Assembly (NCBI GenBank): GCA_022616615.1
Contig: JAKEER010000648.1
Location: forward strand, 1-41,030
DNA: 41,030 nt
Direction of reading: 5' to 3'
DNA from: Acidobacteriota bacterium
GTDB taxonomy: Bacteria; Acidobacteriota; Terriglobia; Versatilivoradales; Versatilivoraceae
Part shown: positions 14,889 through 22,806 of the stretch, piece after piece
Layout of the letters: every line of letters starts with the position of its first letter
How positions within the stretch are numbered: position 1 is the stretch's first letter
Translations under genes and position numbers: made by a program
The notes under the pieces: model-generated
Seen by the model: the letters and a program-made list of their open reading frames with translations, nothing else
Databases searched by the model: none
What the model was told of the DNA's origin: nothing

Positions 14889-16817
14889 TCACTCAATCGC
14901 GAACACGAAGAGCGCCTGCCCCGCGGCGATTGCGACATGTTGCTTTTGGTCCACAAGAAAGCTGACAGGGTTCGCCGTAATCTGTCCGCCGGTCTGAAAA
15001 CGCCACAGTGGCTTGCCAGACTCTGCGTCAAGGCCAAAGAACCAACCTTCCCGGCTGCCGCTAAAGACCAAGCCGCCAGCAGTTGAGAGCACGCCGGCGG
15101 ATGATGGTGCGTGAAGCTTGAATTCCCAGCGCAGCTTTCCAGTCTCGGATTCCAGCGCCTTGACCGCCCCGTAAGGCTCGACGCCGGCGAGATTGCGCGT
15201 TCCGCCGCCTTCGAAGATGTTTCCGGGCTTGTACTCGGCTTTGAGCTTGTAATAAACCTGCCCGTAGTCTTCTTGAGCCGGAACATAAAAGAGCCGCGTG
15301 CTCGGGCTGTAGGACGGGCTGAACCAGTTGGTGCCTCCGCCCAGTCCTGGATACACCAGCGTGCCCTCAGGAGTCGGTTCCGTGTTCGGAAGCAGAATCG
15401 GACGGCCGCGCGCGTCGAGTCCGCTGGCCCAGGTTTGTTTTACAAAAGGCCTGCCGGATAGAAACTCTCCGGTCGCGCGATCCAGCACGTAGTAGAACGC
15501 ATTGCGATTGGCCTGAAGCACGAGTTTCCTGGCCCGTCCATGGACTACGCCGTCCATCAGCACGGGCACCTGGCTGGAGTCCCAGTCGTGGACGTCATGC
15601 GGAGTGAACTGAAAGTGCCAGCGCAGCTTTCCAGAATCGGCGTCTATGGCGAGAAGAGAGTCAGAGTACAGATTGTCTCCGGCGCGCACGTCTCCGTTGT
15701 AATCTGGTCCCGGATTGCCTGTGCCCCAGTAAATGAGATTCAATTCCGGATCGTAGGATCCAGTCACCCAGGTGGTGGCACCGCCCGTTTTCCAACTATC
15801 GCCCGCCCAGGTTTCGTTTCCCGGTTCGCCCGGTGCAGGCACCGTCCAAAGGCGCCAGCATCGTTTGCCTGTCTTGGCGTCGTAAGCGTCCAGAAACCCG
15901 CGAATGCCCCAGTCACCGCCCGCGATCCCGACGACGATCTTGTCTTTCACCGCCAGGGGAGCAACGGTAATCGTGTGGGAGATCTTGTAGTCGCCCACAG
16001 TCACATCCCAGCGCTCCGCGCCGGTTCGCAGGTCGAGCGCCACCAGATGCGCGTCATAGGTGCCAAGGAACAGCATGTCGTCAAGAATCGCCAGGCCACG
16101 ATTCACAGGCCCGCAGCATGCGGGGATGCCGGTCGGAAGGGCGCGGCGGTAGCTCCAGAGCGGTCTTCCGGTTCGCCCATCCAGAGCTGTGACGACATTT
16201 GGTTTTTCTGTGATGTAGAGGACTCCATCCAGAACAATTGGCGACGTCTCGACCTTTCCTGCGTCTCGTATTTGGTAAACCCAGGCAGGCTTGAGACGGG
16301 CGACATTGCCTGGGTTGATTTGCGCAAGCAGCGAGTGACGATGGCCTTGATAGTTGCCCGAATACGTCAACCAATTGCCCGGTTCAGATTCCGCTCGGCG
16401 GATTCTCTCGTAGGGCACCTGGCCCAAAGTGACCTGGGCAAGAAGGCACAGCAGAAGAGTCACCAATGTCACCGAAGCAGCGCCGCAATCGGCGAAGGCC
16501 GAAGACCCCCCGTAGTACCTCTGGAACTGTGAAAAAATTGAAAACTTCGGTTCCCCTCGCCCCCGTGAGGTGGAGAGGGCCAAGAGGTGAGGGGGCGGTG
16601 CACGATGTGGCGTCTGGCTGCTGAAACCGGAAGAATCCCGACAGACGCGGAGCGGCAGGCACTTAGCCATGTTGCGGAATTCCCCCTCAGCCCCTCCCCC
16701 GCGTTGGGTAGAGGGGAGCCGATTCTTTCGTTGAGTTTTGATTTCTTCGCAGCTCCCCTCGGCAAGGCGGACCACAGGGCGTCGATCCAAGCTGGCACTC
16801 ATTCTGATAGCACTCAT
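14889..16817 (-). CDS. PQQ-dependent dehydrogenase (quinoprotein), with repeat inserted near the 5' end
   Basis: Eight-bladed periplasmic quinoprotein that oxidises alcohols or sugars using pyrroloquinoline quinone. Seen: W-motif blades (for example ALDGRTGRPLWSYRRALP), a vicinal disulfide Cys234-Cys235 in GIPACCGPVNRG, Asn368 in YWGTGNPGP, and Asp411-Trp-Asp413 in HDVHDWDSSQ, where the second Asp is the position used by lanthanide-dependent enzymes. No haem domain is present; the partner cytochrome gene overlaps upstream as ATGA (16814-16817), which fixes the ancestral start at 16817. Codons ~19-99 are made of a family A repeat that keeps the frame open; the export signal (VTLVTLLLCLLAQVTLG) follows it. 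A GTG at 16472 might now serve as start. Confidence 0.85.
   Translation of the reverse strand: MSAIRMSASLDRRPVVRLAEGSCEEIKTQRKNRLPSTQRGGGAEGEFRNMAKCLPLRVCRDSSGFSSQTPHRAPPPHLLALSTSRGRGEPKFSIFSQFQRYYGGSSAFADCGAASVTLVTLLLCLLAQVTLGQVPYERIRRAESEPGNWLTYSGNYQGHRHSLLAQINPGNVARLKPAWVYQIRDAGKVETSPIVLDGVLYITEKPNVVTALDGRTGRPLWSYRRALPTGIPACCGPVNRGLAILDDMLFLGTYDAHLVALDLRTGAERWDVTVGDYKISHTITVAPLAVKDKIVVGIAGGDWGIRGFLDAYDAKTGKRCWRLWTVPAPGEPGNETWAGDSWKTGGATTWVTGSYDPELNLIYWGTGNPGPDYNGDVRAGDNLYSDSLLAIDADSGKLRWHFQFTPHDVHDWDSSQVPVLMDGVVHGRARKLVLQANRNAFYYVLDRATGEFLSGRPFVKQTWASGLDARGRPILLPNTEPTPEGTLVYPGLGGGTNWFSPSYSPSTRLFYVPAQEDYGQVYYKLKAEYKPGNIFEGGGTRNLAGVEPYGAVKALESETGKLRWEFKLHAPSSAGVLSTAGGLVFSGSREGWFFGLDAESGKPLWRFQTGGQITANPVSFLVDQKQHVAIAAGQALFVFAIE
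16519..16762 (-). repeat. MITE-like repeat family A, full copy inside the PQQ dehydrogenase gene
   Basis: Inverted relative to the 10.5 kb copy and clearly homologous to it along its whole length: AACTGTGAAAAAATTGAAAA at the low-coordinate end, TTCCGCAACATGGCTAAGTG and CAGCAGCCAGACGCC inside, and a GCAGCTCCCCTCGGC end. It is translated in frame as residues ~19-99 of the dehydrogenase without a stop codon. Confidence 0.85.
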
Positions 16818-17614
16818 CGTTCGCGGCCCAATGAAGCCAGAAAAGCCACGATGTCGTCCAGTTCCTTGTCTGAAAACAGCCCGCGGTAGCTTGGCATTGG
16901 AGACTTTCCCCAGTCTTTCCGCAGCTCGGTCAGCTCAGACTTGAAGAAGGAATGAACTCGGTCGGAGGAGTCGCGTAGTTGAATGGAGAACGTATCTTCG
17001 TTGACACGCACTCCTGTCAAGCGTTGGCCGTCCTTCGTGACCACTCTCACAAGCAGGAAGTTTTCCGGGATACTCGCCTGGCCAAACGGTAAGAAAGCCT
17101 TCGGCACGTCTGCCTCCGGATCGGTGAGCGCCGCTCGCAGGTACGCGGCGCCGCGACGCAGGCCAATCTCAGTAAGATCCGGACCGGAGGCACCGCCTCG
17201 TCCTTTCATGGCGTGACATGGCGCGCAGTTCCCCTTAGAAAAATAAAGTTGCTCGCCCCGCTGGGCATTGCCTGGAACCGGTTCGGGCGGTAATACGCCG
17301 AGCTGGCGCACAAAAGCAGCGACCCGTCTGATCTGGTCTTTATCGATGCGTGACGCCGGCATCTCGGTGCCGTCGATTCCTTGAGTGATCACCCTGACGA
17401 GTTCTTCTTCCGCGTTGGCCCGCGCCAGGCGTGACACCGCGAGATTGGGACCTTTGGCGCCTTCTCCTTTAGGGCCATGACAGCCGGCGCAGTGAAGTTG
17501 AAAGAGGCGTTCGCCCTGGGCAAGATCATCTGCAGGAAACACCCAGCGTGCCTGCAGGAGAAGCGCAGTTCCTATCCAAAGGAAAACAGGTTGCAGACGT
17601 CTCTGAAGATTCAC
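16814..17614 (-). CDS. Di-haem cytochrome c
   Basis: 266 residues from a GTG at 17614, which has GAGG eight bases upstream and puts a hydrophobic export signal (RLQPVFLWIGTALLLQARWV) at the N-terminus; the frame is open further upstream to 17719 without such a signal. Two class-I haem sites are present: CAGCH (Cys42, Cys45, His46) and CAPCH (Cys130, Cys133, His134), with probable distal Met ligands in GTEMPAS and in the C-terminal SPMPSYRG. Between the second site and the C-terminus there is a beta-rich insert (LLVRVVTKDGQRLTGVRVNE). It probably takes electrons from the PQQ dehydrogenase encoded immediately downstream, with which it overlaps by four bases. Confidence 0.85.
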   Translation of the reverse strand: MNLQRRLQPVFLWIGTALLLQARWVFPADDLAQGERLFQLHCAGCHGPKGEGAKGPNLAVSRLARANAEEELVRVITQGIDGTEMPASRIDKDQIRRVAAFVRQLGVLPPEPVPGNAQRGEQLYFSKGNCAPCHAMKGRGGASGPDLTEIGLRRGAAYLRAALTDPEADVPKAFLPFGQASIPENFLLVRVVTKDGQRLTGVRVNEDTFSIQLRDSSDRVHSFFKSELTELRKDWGKSPMPSYRGLFSDKELDDIVAFLASLGRER

Positions 17615-17789
17615 TCCAGAATCCTCTGACAATCGTCTTCGTCGTCCATCGTGCTCGTCCTCGACCAATGTCGGGTACGGCGACGCGGCGTCGCGCGGGA
17701 CCGCTGCTTGCCACCGCACTACACATGGGGCCGCCCGATGCTTCAGGTTGCCTCTTGAGAATGTATTACCAGGGATTCGCTGATGGAAT

Positions 17790-19295
17790 CTAGCCCGCCG
17801 GTCTGGACTCTCCGGCGATTTGCGGGATCAGTTCACCGTGGACGTCCGTGAGCCTCATGTGGCGGCCGTTAAAGTAGTAGGTCAGCCGTTTATGGTCCAT
17901 ACCCAGCAAGTGCAGCACCGTGGCGTGCAGGTCATGGCAGCTCACGACCTGCTGCTCGGCCTTGTAGCCAAACTCGTCGGTGGCGCCAATCTTCTGGCCG
18001 CCCTGGATGCCGGCTCCCGCTAAGAAGGTGGTCATCGCTCCAGGATTGTGGTCGCGACCGATGCCGCGCTGGGAAATGGGCATCCGTCCGAATTCCGAGT
18101 GCCAGATCACCAGCGTCTCATCCAGCAAACCCCGGCGTTTTAGATCCGCAATCAGGCCTGCGATCGGCTTGTCCACTTCGGGGGCGTGCTGGCCGTGATT
18201 GTCCACAATGCTGGCGTGCGCGTCCCACGTGTCCACATTCTGGTTGATGATTGAACCGCTGTAAAGTTGGACAAAGCGGACCCCTCTTTCGACCATGCGC
18301 CGTGCGAGCAGGCACTGCTTGCCAAACGGCTCCGTTACAGGATGGTCCAAGCCGTAGAGCCGCTTGGTTTCATCACTCTCCTGGGAAAGGTTCACCGCCT
18401 CGGGCGCGCACATCTGCATGCGATAGGCAAGCTCGTAGGAAGCAATCCGCGCTGCTAGCTCGGTGCTGCCCGGGTGCTTCGCAGCATGATGCTGGTTCAT
18501 CGCGTTGAGCTGCTCCAGCCGTGCTTTCTCTTGTTGGGGTGTCACGTACTCAGAGGGTGGAGAAAGATCCAGGATCGGGTCGCCCGTGGAACGAAAGACT
18601 GTTCCCTGATAGGCCGCCGGCAGAAAGCCGGCATTCCAGTTGGCCGGCCCTGAGAATGGCCCGCCACGCGCGTCGTAGATGACGACGAAGCCTGGCAGGT
18701 TCTGGTTTTCACTACCCAACCCGTAGGTCACCCAGGAACCGACGCTAGGAAAGCCCATGAGAATCGATCCGGTATTCCACTCGTAGTGGGATAACACATG
18801 ATCGCTGGACTTGCCCTGGCAGGAATAAATGAACGCCAAATCGTCCGCCATGCTTCCGACATGTGGAAAGAGCTCTGAAGCCCAGATGCCCGACTGCCCG
18901 CACTGTTTGAAGCTGTACGGGCTTTTCATCAGCGGCCCCGGAAAGCCTTGCCGGACGCGAATCTCGCCCTTTCCCTCAAGGGGCGTGCCGTGGCGCTTTG
19001 CCAGCGCCGGCTTGTAGTCGAACGTATCGACGTGGCTTACGCCGCCACTCATGAAAAGCGAGATTACGGACTTGGCACGCGGTTTGAAGTGAGGAGGTTT
19101 CGGAAGGTAGGGCGAGCCGGTAAAGCCTTGCGCGCTCGCGCAGGCTGAAGTTGCAGGCTCCGCCGCCAACAGCCCGTCCTGGTGCAGCAGGTGAAGCAGC
19201 GCCAGACCGCTGATTCCCGAGCCAGCTTCAAACAAGAAATCACGCCGGGATACGAAACGGCTCAAGTTCATTCTGCGATCACACAGGCCGGACAT
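17790..19295 (-). CDS. Tat-exported DUF1501 family protein
   Basis: 501 residues. The ATG at 19295 has a strong AGGAGG seven bases upstream. A twin-arginine signal SRRDFL (16-21) is followed by a hydrophobic stretch (GSGISGLALLHLLHQDGLLA). The mature protein shows DUF1501 features: SVISLFMSGGVSHVDTFDYK, SELFPHVGSMADDLAFIYSC, the LVIWHSEFGRMP motif and GRDHNPGAMTTFLAGAGIQG, giving it the look of an alkaline-phosphatase/sulfatase-like fold. DUF1501 genes are typically beside DUF1549/DUF1553 genes in Planctomycetes, Verrucomicrobia and Acidobacteria, as here. Proposed roles involve polysaccharide or sulfated glycan metabolism; the function is not established. Confidence 0.9.
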   Translation of the reverse strand: MSGLCDRRMNLSRFVSRRDFLFEAGSGISGLALLHLLHQDGLLAAEPATSACASAQGFTGSPYLPKPPHFKPRAKSVISLFMSGGVSHVDTFDYKPALAKRHGTPLEGKGEIRVRQGFPGPLMKSPYSFKQCGQSGIWASELFPHVGSMADDLAFIYSCQGKSSDHVLSHYEWNTGSILMGFPSVGSWVTYGLGSENQNLPGFVVIYDARGGPFSGPANWNAGFLPAAYQGTVFRSTGDPILDLSPPSEYVTPQQEKARLEQLNAMNQHHAAKHPGSTELAARIASYELAYRMQMCAPEAVNLSQESDETKRLYGLDHPVTEPFGKQCLLARRMVERGVRFVQLYSGSIINQNVDTWDAHASIVDNHGQHAPEVDKPIAGLIADLKRRGLLDETLVIWHSEFGRMPISQRGIGRDHNPGAMTTFLAGAGIQGGQKIGATDEFGYKAEQQVVSCHDLHATVLHLLGMDHKRLTYYFNGRHMRLTDVHGELIPQIAGESRPAG

Positions 19296-19344
19296 GAATG
19301 CTCCTCCTGTTCAAATCAGGGAATGATAGGCTGGCACACCCAGG

Positions 19345-19430
19345 AAAAGCCGCCACAGAGGGGTGACCTATAGGCGACACCTTAAGATCTCTCGTTTTCT
19401 CTGTGCCTCTGTGGTTGTCTCATCTGCCCC
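19345..19430. repeat. Small inverted repeat with CCACAGAGG/CCTCTGTGG ends
   Basis: It lies in the gap between the DUF1553 stop and the DUF1501 start. Ends GCCGCCACAGAGG (about 19350) and CCTCTGTGGTTG (about 19405) are inverted around a ~45-base centre. It resembles a diverged version of the 14.7 kb element. Confidence 0.65.
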
Positions 19431-19448
19431 AATTCCATGTGGTTCGAC

Positions 19449-22241
19449 TCAGTTAATGTACACGAACTCGTTCGAATTCAGCATGACGTGCACCAGGTCA
19501 GTTAGGGCGTCCAGCGCGACGCGGTCCGCCGAACTAGCTTCAGAACCAGAAGTGGACTCGCGTGTCAGATGGTAGTTCCGCTGCTTCTGGACGAAGGATC
19601 GGGCGCTCTCCAGTTCCTTCTGCTCCGGTTCACGGCTGAGGGCAACGCGATAAAGCGCCTGAATCTGCTTCACAGGTTCATCGCCCGCTGCACGGACGAC
19701 CCGCTCCGCAAAATAACGGGCCTGCATGAGGACAAACTCGTTATTCGACAGCGTGAGCGCCTGCGTGGGAACGGTCGTGGTGTTTCGGCTCTCGCAGGTC
19801 ACGTTTGGGTCGGGTTGGTCGTGAACTTCGAACATCGGATACTTGAGTCCGCGTTTCCAGTAAGCATAGATGCTGCGCCGCCAGTTTGAAGACTCTTCCT
19901 TGGTGAGCTCCCACTTGCCTGCCCGGTAACTCTCTCGCAACGCTTTCGGGATTGAGGGAAAGAACGGTTCTCCTCCTGCCTGAAGGTTGAGCTGGCCGCT
20001 CGCCGCCAGGATAATGTCGCGAATTGCCTCGCCCTCGAGCCGCCGTAATGGAAATCGCCACAGCGTTATGTTCGTGGGGTCCTTCTCCAGGTTAGTGGGA
20101 GGAGCAAAACTGGAGGCCATTTTGTAAGTTTCCGAAGTCATCATCAGCCGGTGCATCTGCTTCAAACTCCACTTTTGACGGACAAACTCGGTGGCGAGCC
20201 AATCCAGTAGCTCCTGGTGAGACGGCGGCAAACCCATCTTGCCAAAATTACCGGGTGTCGGAACGATGCCGCGGCCGAAGTGCCAGTGCCAGATGCGGTT
20301 GACCATAACCCGCGCGGTGAGCGGATTGTCGGGCGAGGCAATCCATTGGGCGAGTGCGCGGCGCCGTCCACTGGTGATGTACCCGTTGCCCGGCGGCTGA
20401 GAAACCGGTGGGCTCCCGCTAACCAGCACTTGCAGGTAGCCCGGTGGCACGACGGCTGATCTCTGGTCCTCGGCGACATCCATACCATTGGCCCCGAAAT
20501 ACACCGGTGGCACTTGATAGGGCTTTCCAGCTTCGGGGAGGAAACAGCATTCAACTCCGTAGTTAAAGCGGTCACCCTTACCGGGCAGCGGCTCATCGCC
20601 CGGCCCGTCGGGTGTCAGCCGATAATCGCCATCACGAATGCCTTCGGCTACCGGTAGCGGCGGCGGCAATTGCTTCTGAATCTCCTCGACCTGCTCCACC
20701 AGCTTCTGCCGGACGTCGTGGTCTACATCATTGACCTTGATCATGCTGCGATAATTCGCGGCCTGATTGGCGGCGGCGTCGGGATCAACGTCCAGCGACA
20801 CAATCTGGGCGGCCAGCAATCTCTGGCCCGGTGTCCTCTGTTCGTCAGGCGTCTTGACGGCAATCTGAATTTCTTCAGGGAACTTCGCCAGTCTTTTCTC
20901 GAAGTTTGCTTTCCGGTAAGGCGCCTCGATCTGCGCGATCTGTCGACGGAGCGGTTTGGTCTGCTCTTCCACTTCCCTCTTGATTCTCTCGTATTCGGTA
21001 ACTTTGTCTGGCGGCACTAGGGGTTGATCGATATCTACGTAGCCGAAAAGCATCGCCATCGTACGGTAATAGTCCTTGCGCGAGATGGGATCGAACTTGT
21101 GGTCGTGGCAGCGGGCACAGTTCACTGAAAGTCCCATAAAGCCCTGGAAGGTGGTTCGTATGATGTCGTCCAGGTATTCATAGCGGTAGTAGGGATTGTC
21201 CTTTTCGCGAAAACGTACTCTGGGCCCGATCCGATAGTAGCTGGTGGCAGTCAGGCTGTCGAAGTCCCTGTCTTCGAGTTCGTCACCCGCCAGTTGTTCA
21301 AGGATGAACCGGTCGTAGGGCTTGTCTTGGTTGAACGCCTTGATGACGTAATCGCGGTAGCGCCAGGCATTCGCCAGATCCTTATCGTGCTCGAAGCCGG
21401 AGCTGTCCGCATAACGGGCCACATCAAGCCAGAAGCGGCCCCAGCGTTCGCCATAATGTGTAGAAGAGAGCAGGCGCTCAATCAAGTTTTCATAAGCACG
21501 GGGCGAGGAGTCGTTGACAAAGGCAGCCACCTCCTGTGGAGTGGGCAGAAGCCCGGTCAGGTCGAGGGTGGCGCGCCGAATCAGAGTGTTCCGATCCGCC
21601 CGCGGCGCCGGCGCCAGGCCCTTCTGATCGAGAGTCTGCTTGATGAAGGCATCGATCGGATGGGCGCTCCAGCGGGCGTCGGTCACCTTCGGAATGGAAT
21701 AACGAATCGGCTTTTGGAAAGCCCACCACTTCCGATCCTGGTCTGTGACTGGCTTTTCCTCATAGTCTTTACCGTAACCGCCGGCGGTCGAATTCTTCTT
21801 TTTGGCATTTTGGTCCTGCGGCCCGGCTGCATTCGACGGGGGCAAGTTTCCAGCTTCCCACTTTGCGCCCTGGTCAATCCAAGACTTCAGAACAGCGATT
21901 TCCTCCGCAGACAGCGGAGACAGCGGGGCCATGGGCATCAAGGGGTGTTCTATCCCAGACACCCGCCGATACATCCGACTCGCCTCAGCATTTCCCGGAA
22001 CTAACGCCGGCCCTTTATCTCCTCCCTTGAGCATCGATTCCCGCGTGCGCACATCCAGGCCAGACATCTGGAGCGCTTCGCCGTGGCATTGCAGGCACTT
22101 CTGCTTCAGGATGGAAGAAGCCCGTTCCTCTGCAGTCTGGGCCTTTTGCGCAACGGCTTGCGACACGGCAAACGCCAGCGACACCAAGGCCAAGCCCAAC
22201 CGGAGTCTGACTCTTGGAGTAATGGGATGTGCCACGCTCAT
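19449..22241 (-). CDS. Planctomycete-type cytochrome c / DUF1549 / DUF1553 protein
   Basis: 930-residue exported protein with signal peptide (RLRLGLALVSLAFAVSQAVA). Domain order: PSCyt1 haem-like site CLQCHGE (Cys49, Cys52, His53); DUF1549 at about 185-400 including SAHPIDAFI, ATLDLTGLLPTPQEV, VARYADSSGFEHD and a second CxxCH in VNCARCHDHKFDPI; a charged helical linker; DUF1553 at about 620-890 with LAQWIASPDNPLTARVMVNR, WHWHFGRGIV, FGKMGLPPSHQELLDWLA, TSETYKMAS and the terminal HVMLNSNEFVYIN. Length and layout are normal. The two haem motifs suggest a redox role in the periplasm. Homologues are tied to polysaccharide degradation by genomic context only. Confidence 0.92.
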   Translation of the reverse strand: MSVAHPITPRVRLRLGLALVSLAFAVSQAVAQKAQTAEERASSILKQKCLQCHGEALQMSGLDVRTRESMLKGGDKGPALVPGNAEASRMYRRVSGIEHPLMPMAPLSPLSAEEIAVLKSWIDQGAKWEAGNLPPSNAAGPQDQNAKKKNSTAGGYGKDYEEKPVTDQDRKWWAFQKPIRYSIPKVTDARWSAHPIDAFIKQTLDQKGLAPAPRADRNTLIRRATLDLTGLLPTPQEVAAFVNDSSPRAYENLIERLLSSTHYGERWGRFWLDVARYADSSGFEHDKDLANAWRYRDYVIKAFNQDKPYDRFILEQLAGDELEDRDFDSLTATSYYRIGPRVRFREKDNPYYRYEYLDDIIRTTFQGFMGLSVNCARCHDHKFDPISRKDYYRTMAMLFGYVDIDQPLVPPDKVTEYERIKREVEEQTKPLRRQIAQIEAPYRKANFEKRLAKFPEEIQIAVKTPDEQRTPGQRLLAAQIVSLDVDPDAAANQAANYRSMIKVNDVDHDVRQKLVEQVEEIQKQLPPPLPVAEGIRDGDYRLTPDGPGDEPLPGKGDRFNYGVECCFLPEAGKPYQVPPVYFGANGMDVAEDQRSAVVPPGYLQVLVSGSPPVSQPPGNGYITSGRRRALAQWIASPDNPLTARVMVNRIWHWHFGRGIVPTPGNFGKMGLPPSHQELLDWLATEFVRQKWSLKQMHRLMMTSETYKMASSFAPPTNLEKDPTNITLWRFPLRRLEGEAIRDIILAASGQLNLQAGGEPFFPSIPKALRESYRAGKWELTKEESSNWRRSIYAYWKRGLKYPMFEVHDQPDPNVTCESRNTTTVPTQALTLSNNEFVLMQARYFAERVVRAAGDEPVKQIQALYRVALSREPEQKELESARSFVQKQRNYHLTRESTSGSEASSADRVALDALTDLVHVMLNSNEFVYIN

Positions 22242-22491
22242 TGCTTTCCCGCCAATCGAGGTTCGGACGAGATTGCTTCTCTTAACCCGAAAGTCTGATT
22301 TAATCGATGATACAGCAAGGATTATGGGCGGGCAAGATCAGATGTTGAGATCGAGTAGTCCCGCAGTTACATGTGGGTGCGAGCCGAAGGGTGATACTGA
22401 CGGCATTTGCATCTTGTCACCCCTGCGGTAGCGGGCGGAATGCCACAGTGCAGCAGGCCGGTCAAGGCGCCCCAACGGGAGGGTTCCCAGC
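22242..22491. other. Upstream region of the DUF1553 gene
   Basis: 250 bases between the DUF1553 start and the inverted-repeat element. It probably contains the promoter of the minus-strand cluster (AT-rich around 22270-22330). No confident promoter boxes or operators could be assigned and no gene was found. Confidence 0.4.
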
Positions 22492-22731
22492 TAGCTAGTT
22501 TCTGTCGCGAAACTCGGCACTAAGGCTCCCCTCCTTGGATAAGGTTTGGATAAGGAGGGGAAGCCACGGCCACAGGCCACGGCGGGGGTGGTTCGAACGG
22601 TTGCGGAAAAACCAAATCGGTAGCGGGATCGCAGCGACTCCCACCACCCCAGCGGCGCTGCGCGCCCCATCCCCTCCTCAGCCGAGGGGAATTGTCCTGC
22701 AATCTTCCAGTTTCGCGACAGAAACTAGCTA
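22492..22731. repeat. 240 bp element with perfect 23 bp terminal inverted repeats
   Basis: Ends at 22492-22514 (starting TAGCTAGTTTCTGTCGCG) and 22709-22731 (ending CGCGACAGAAACTAGCTA) are exact reverse complements over 23 bases. The interior is GC-rich with a CCTCCTTGGATAAGG motif and partly self-complementary blocks, with no coding capacity. The clean ends suggest a non-autonomous mobile element. No target-site duplication could be identified with certainty. Confidence 0.85.
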
Positions 22732-22806
22732 TCACGTGAAACTGATGGATTACAGATCGCGCCCTTCGGCAGCGGAGAGTGCTCTCCGCGGCCCAAAAGC
22801 TAAAGG

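Noticed and set aside
15540-16532. Plus-strand frame of 330 codons
   Set aside because: Antisense to the PQQ dehydrogenase blades; no independent start signal or domain.
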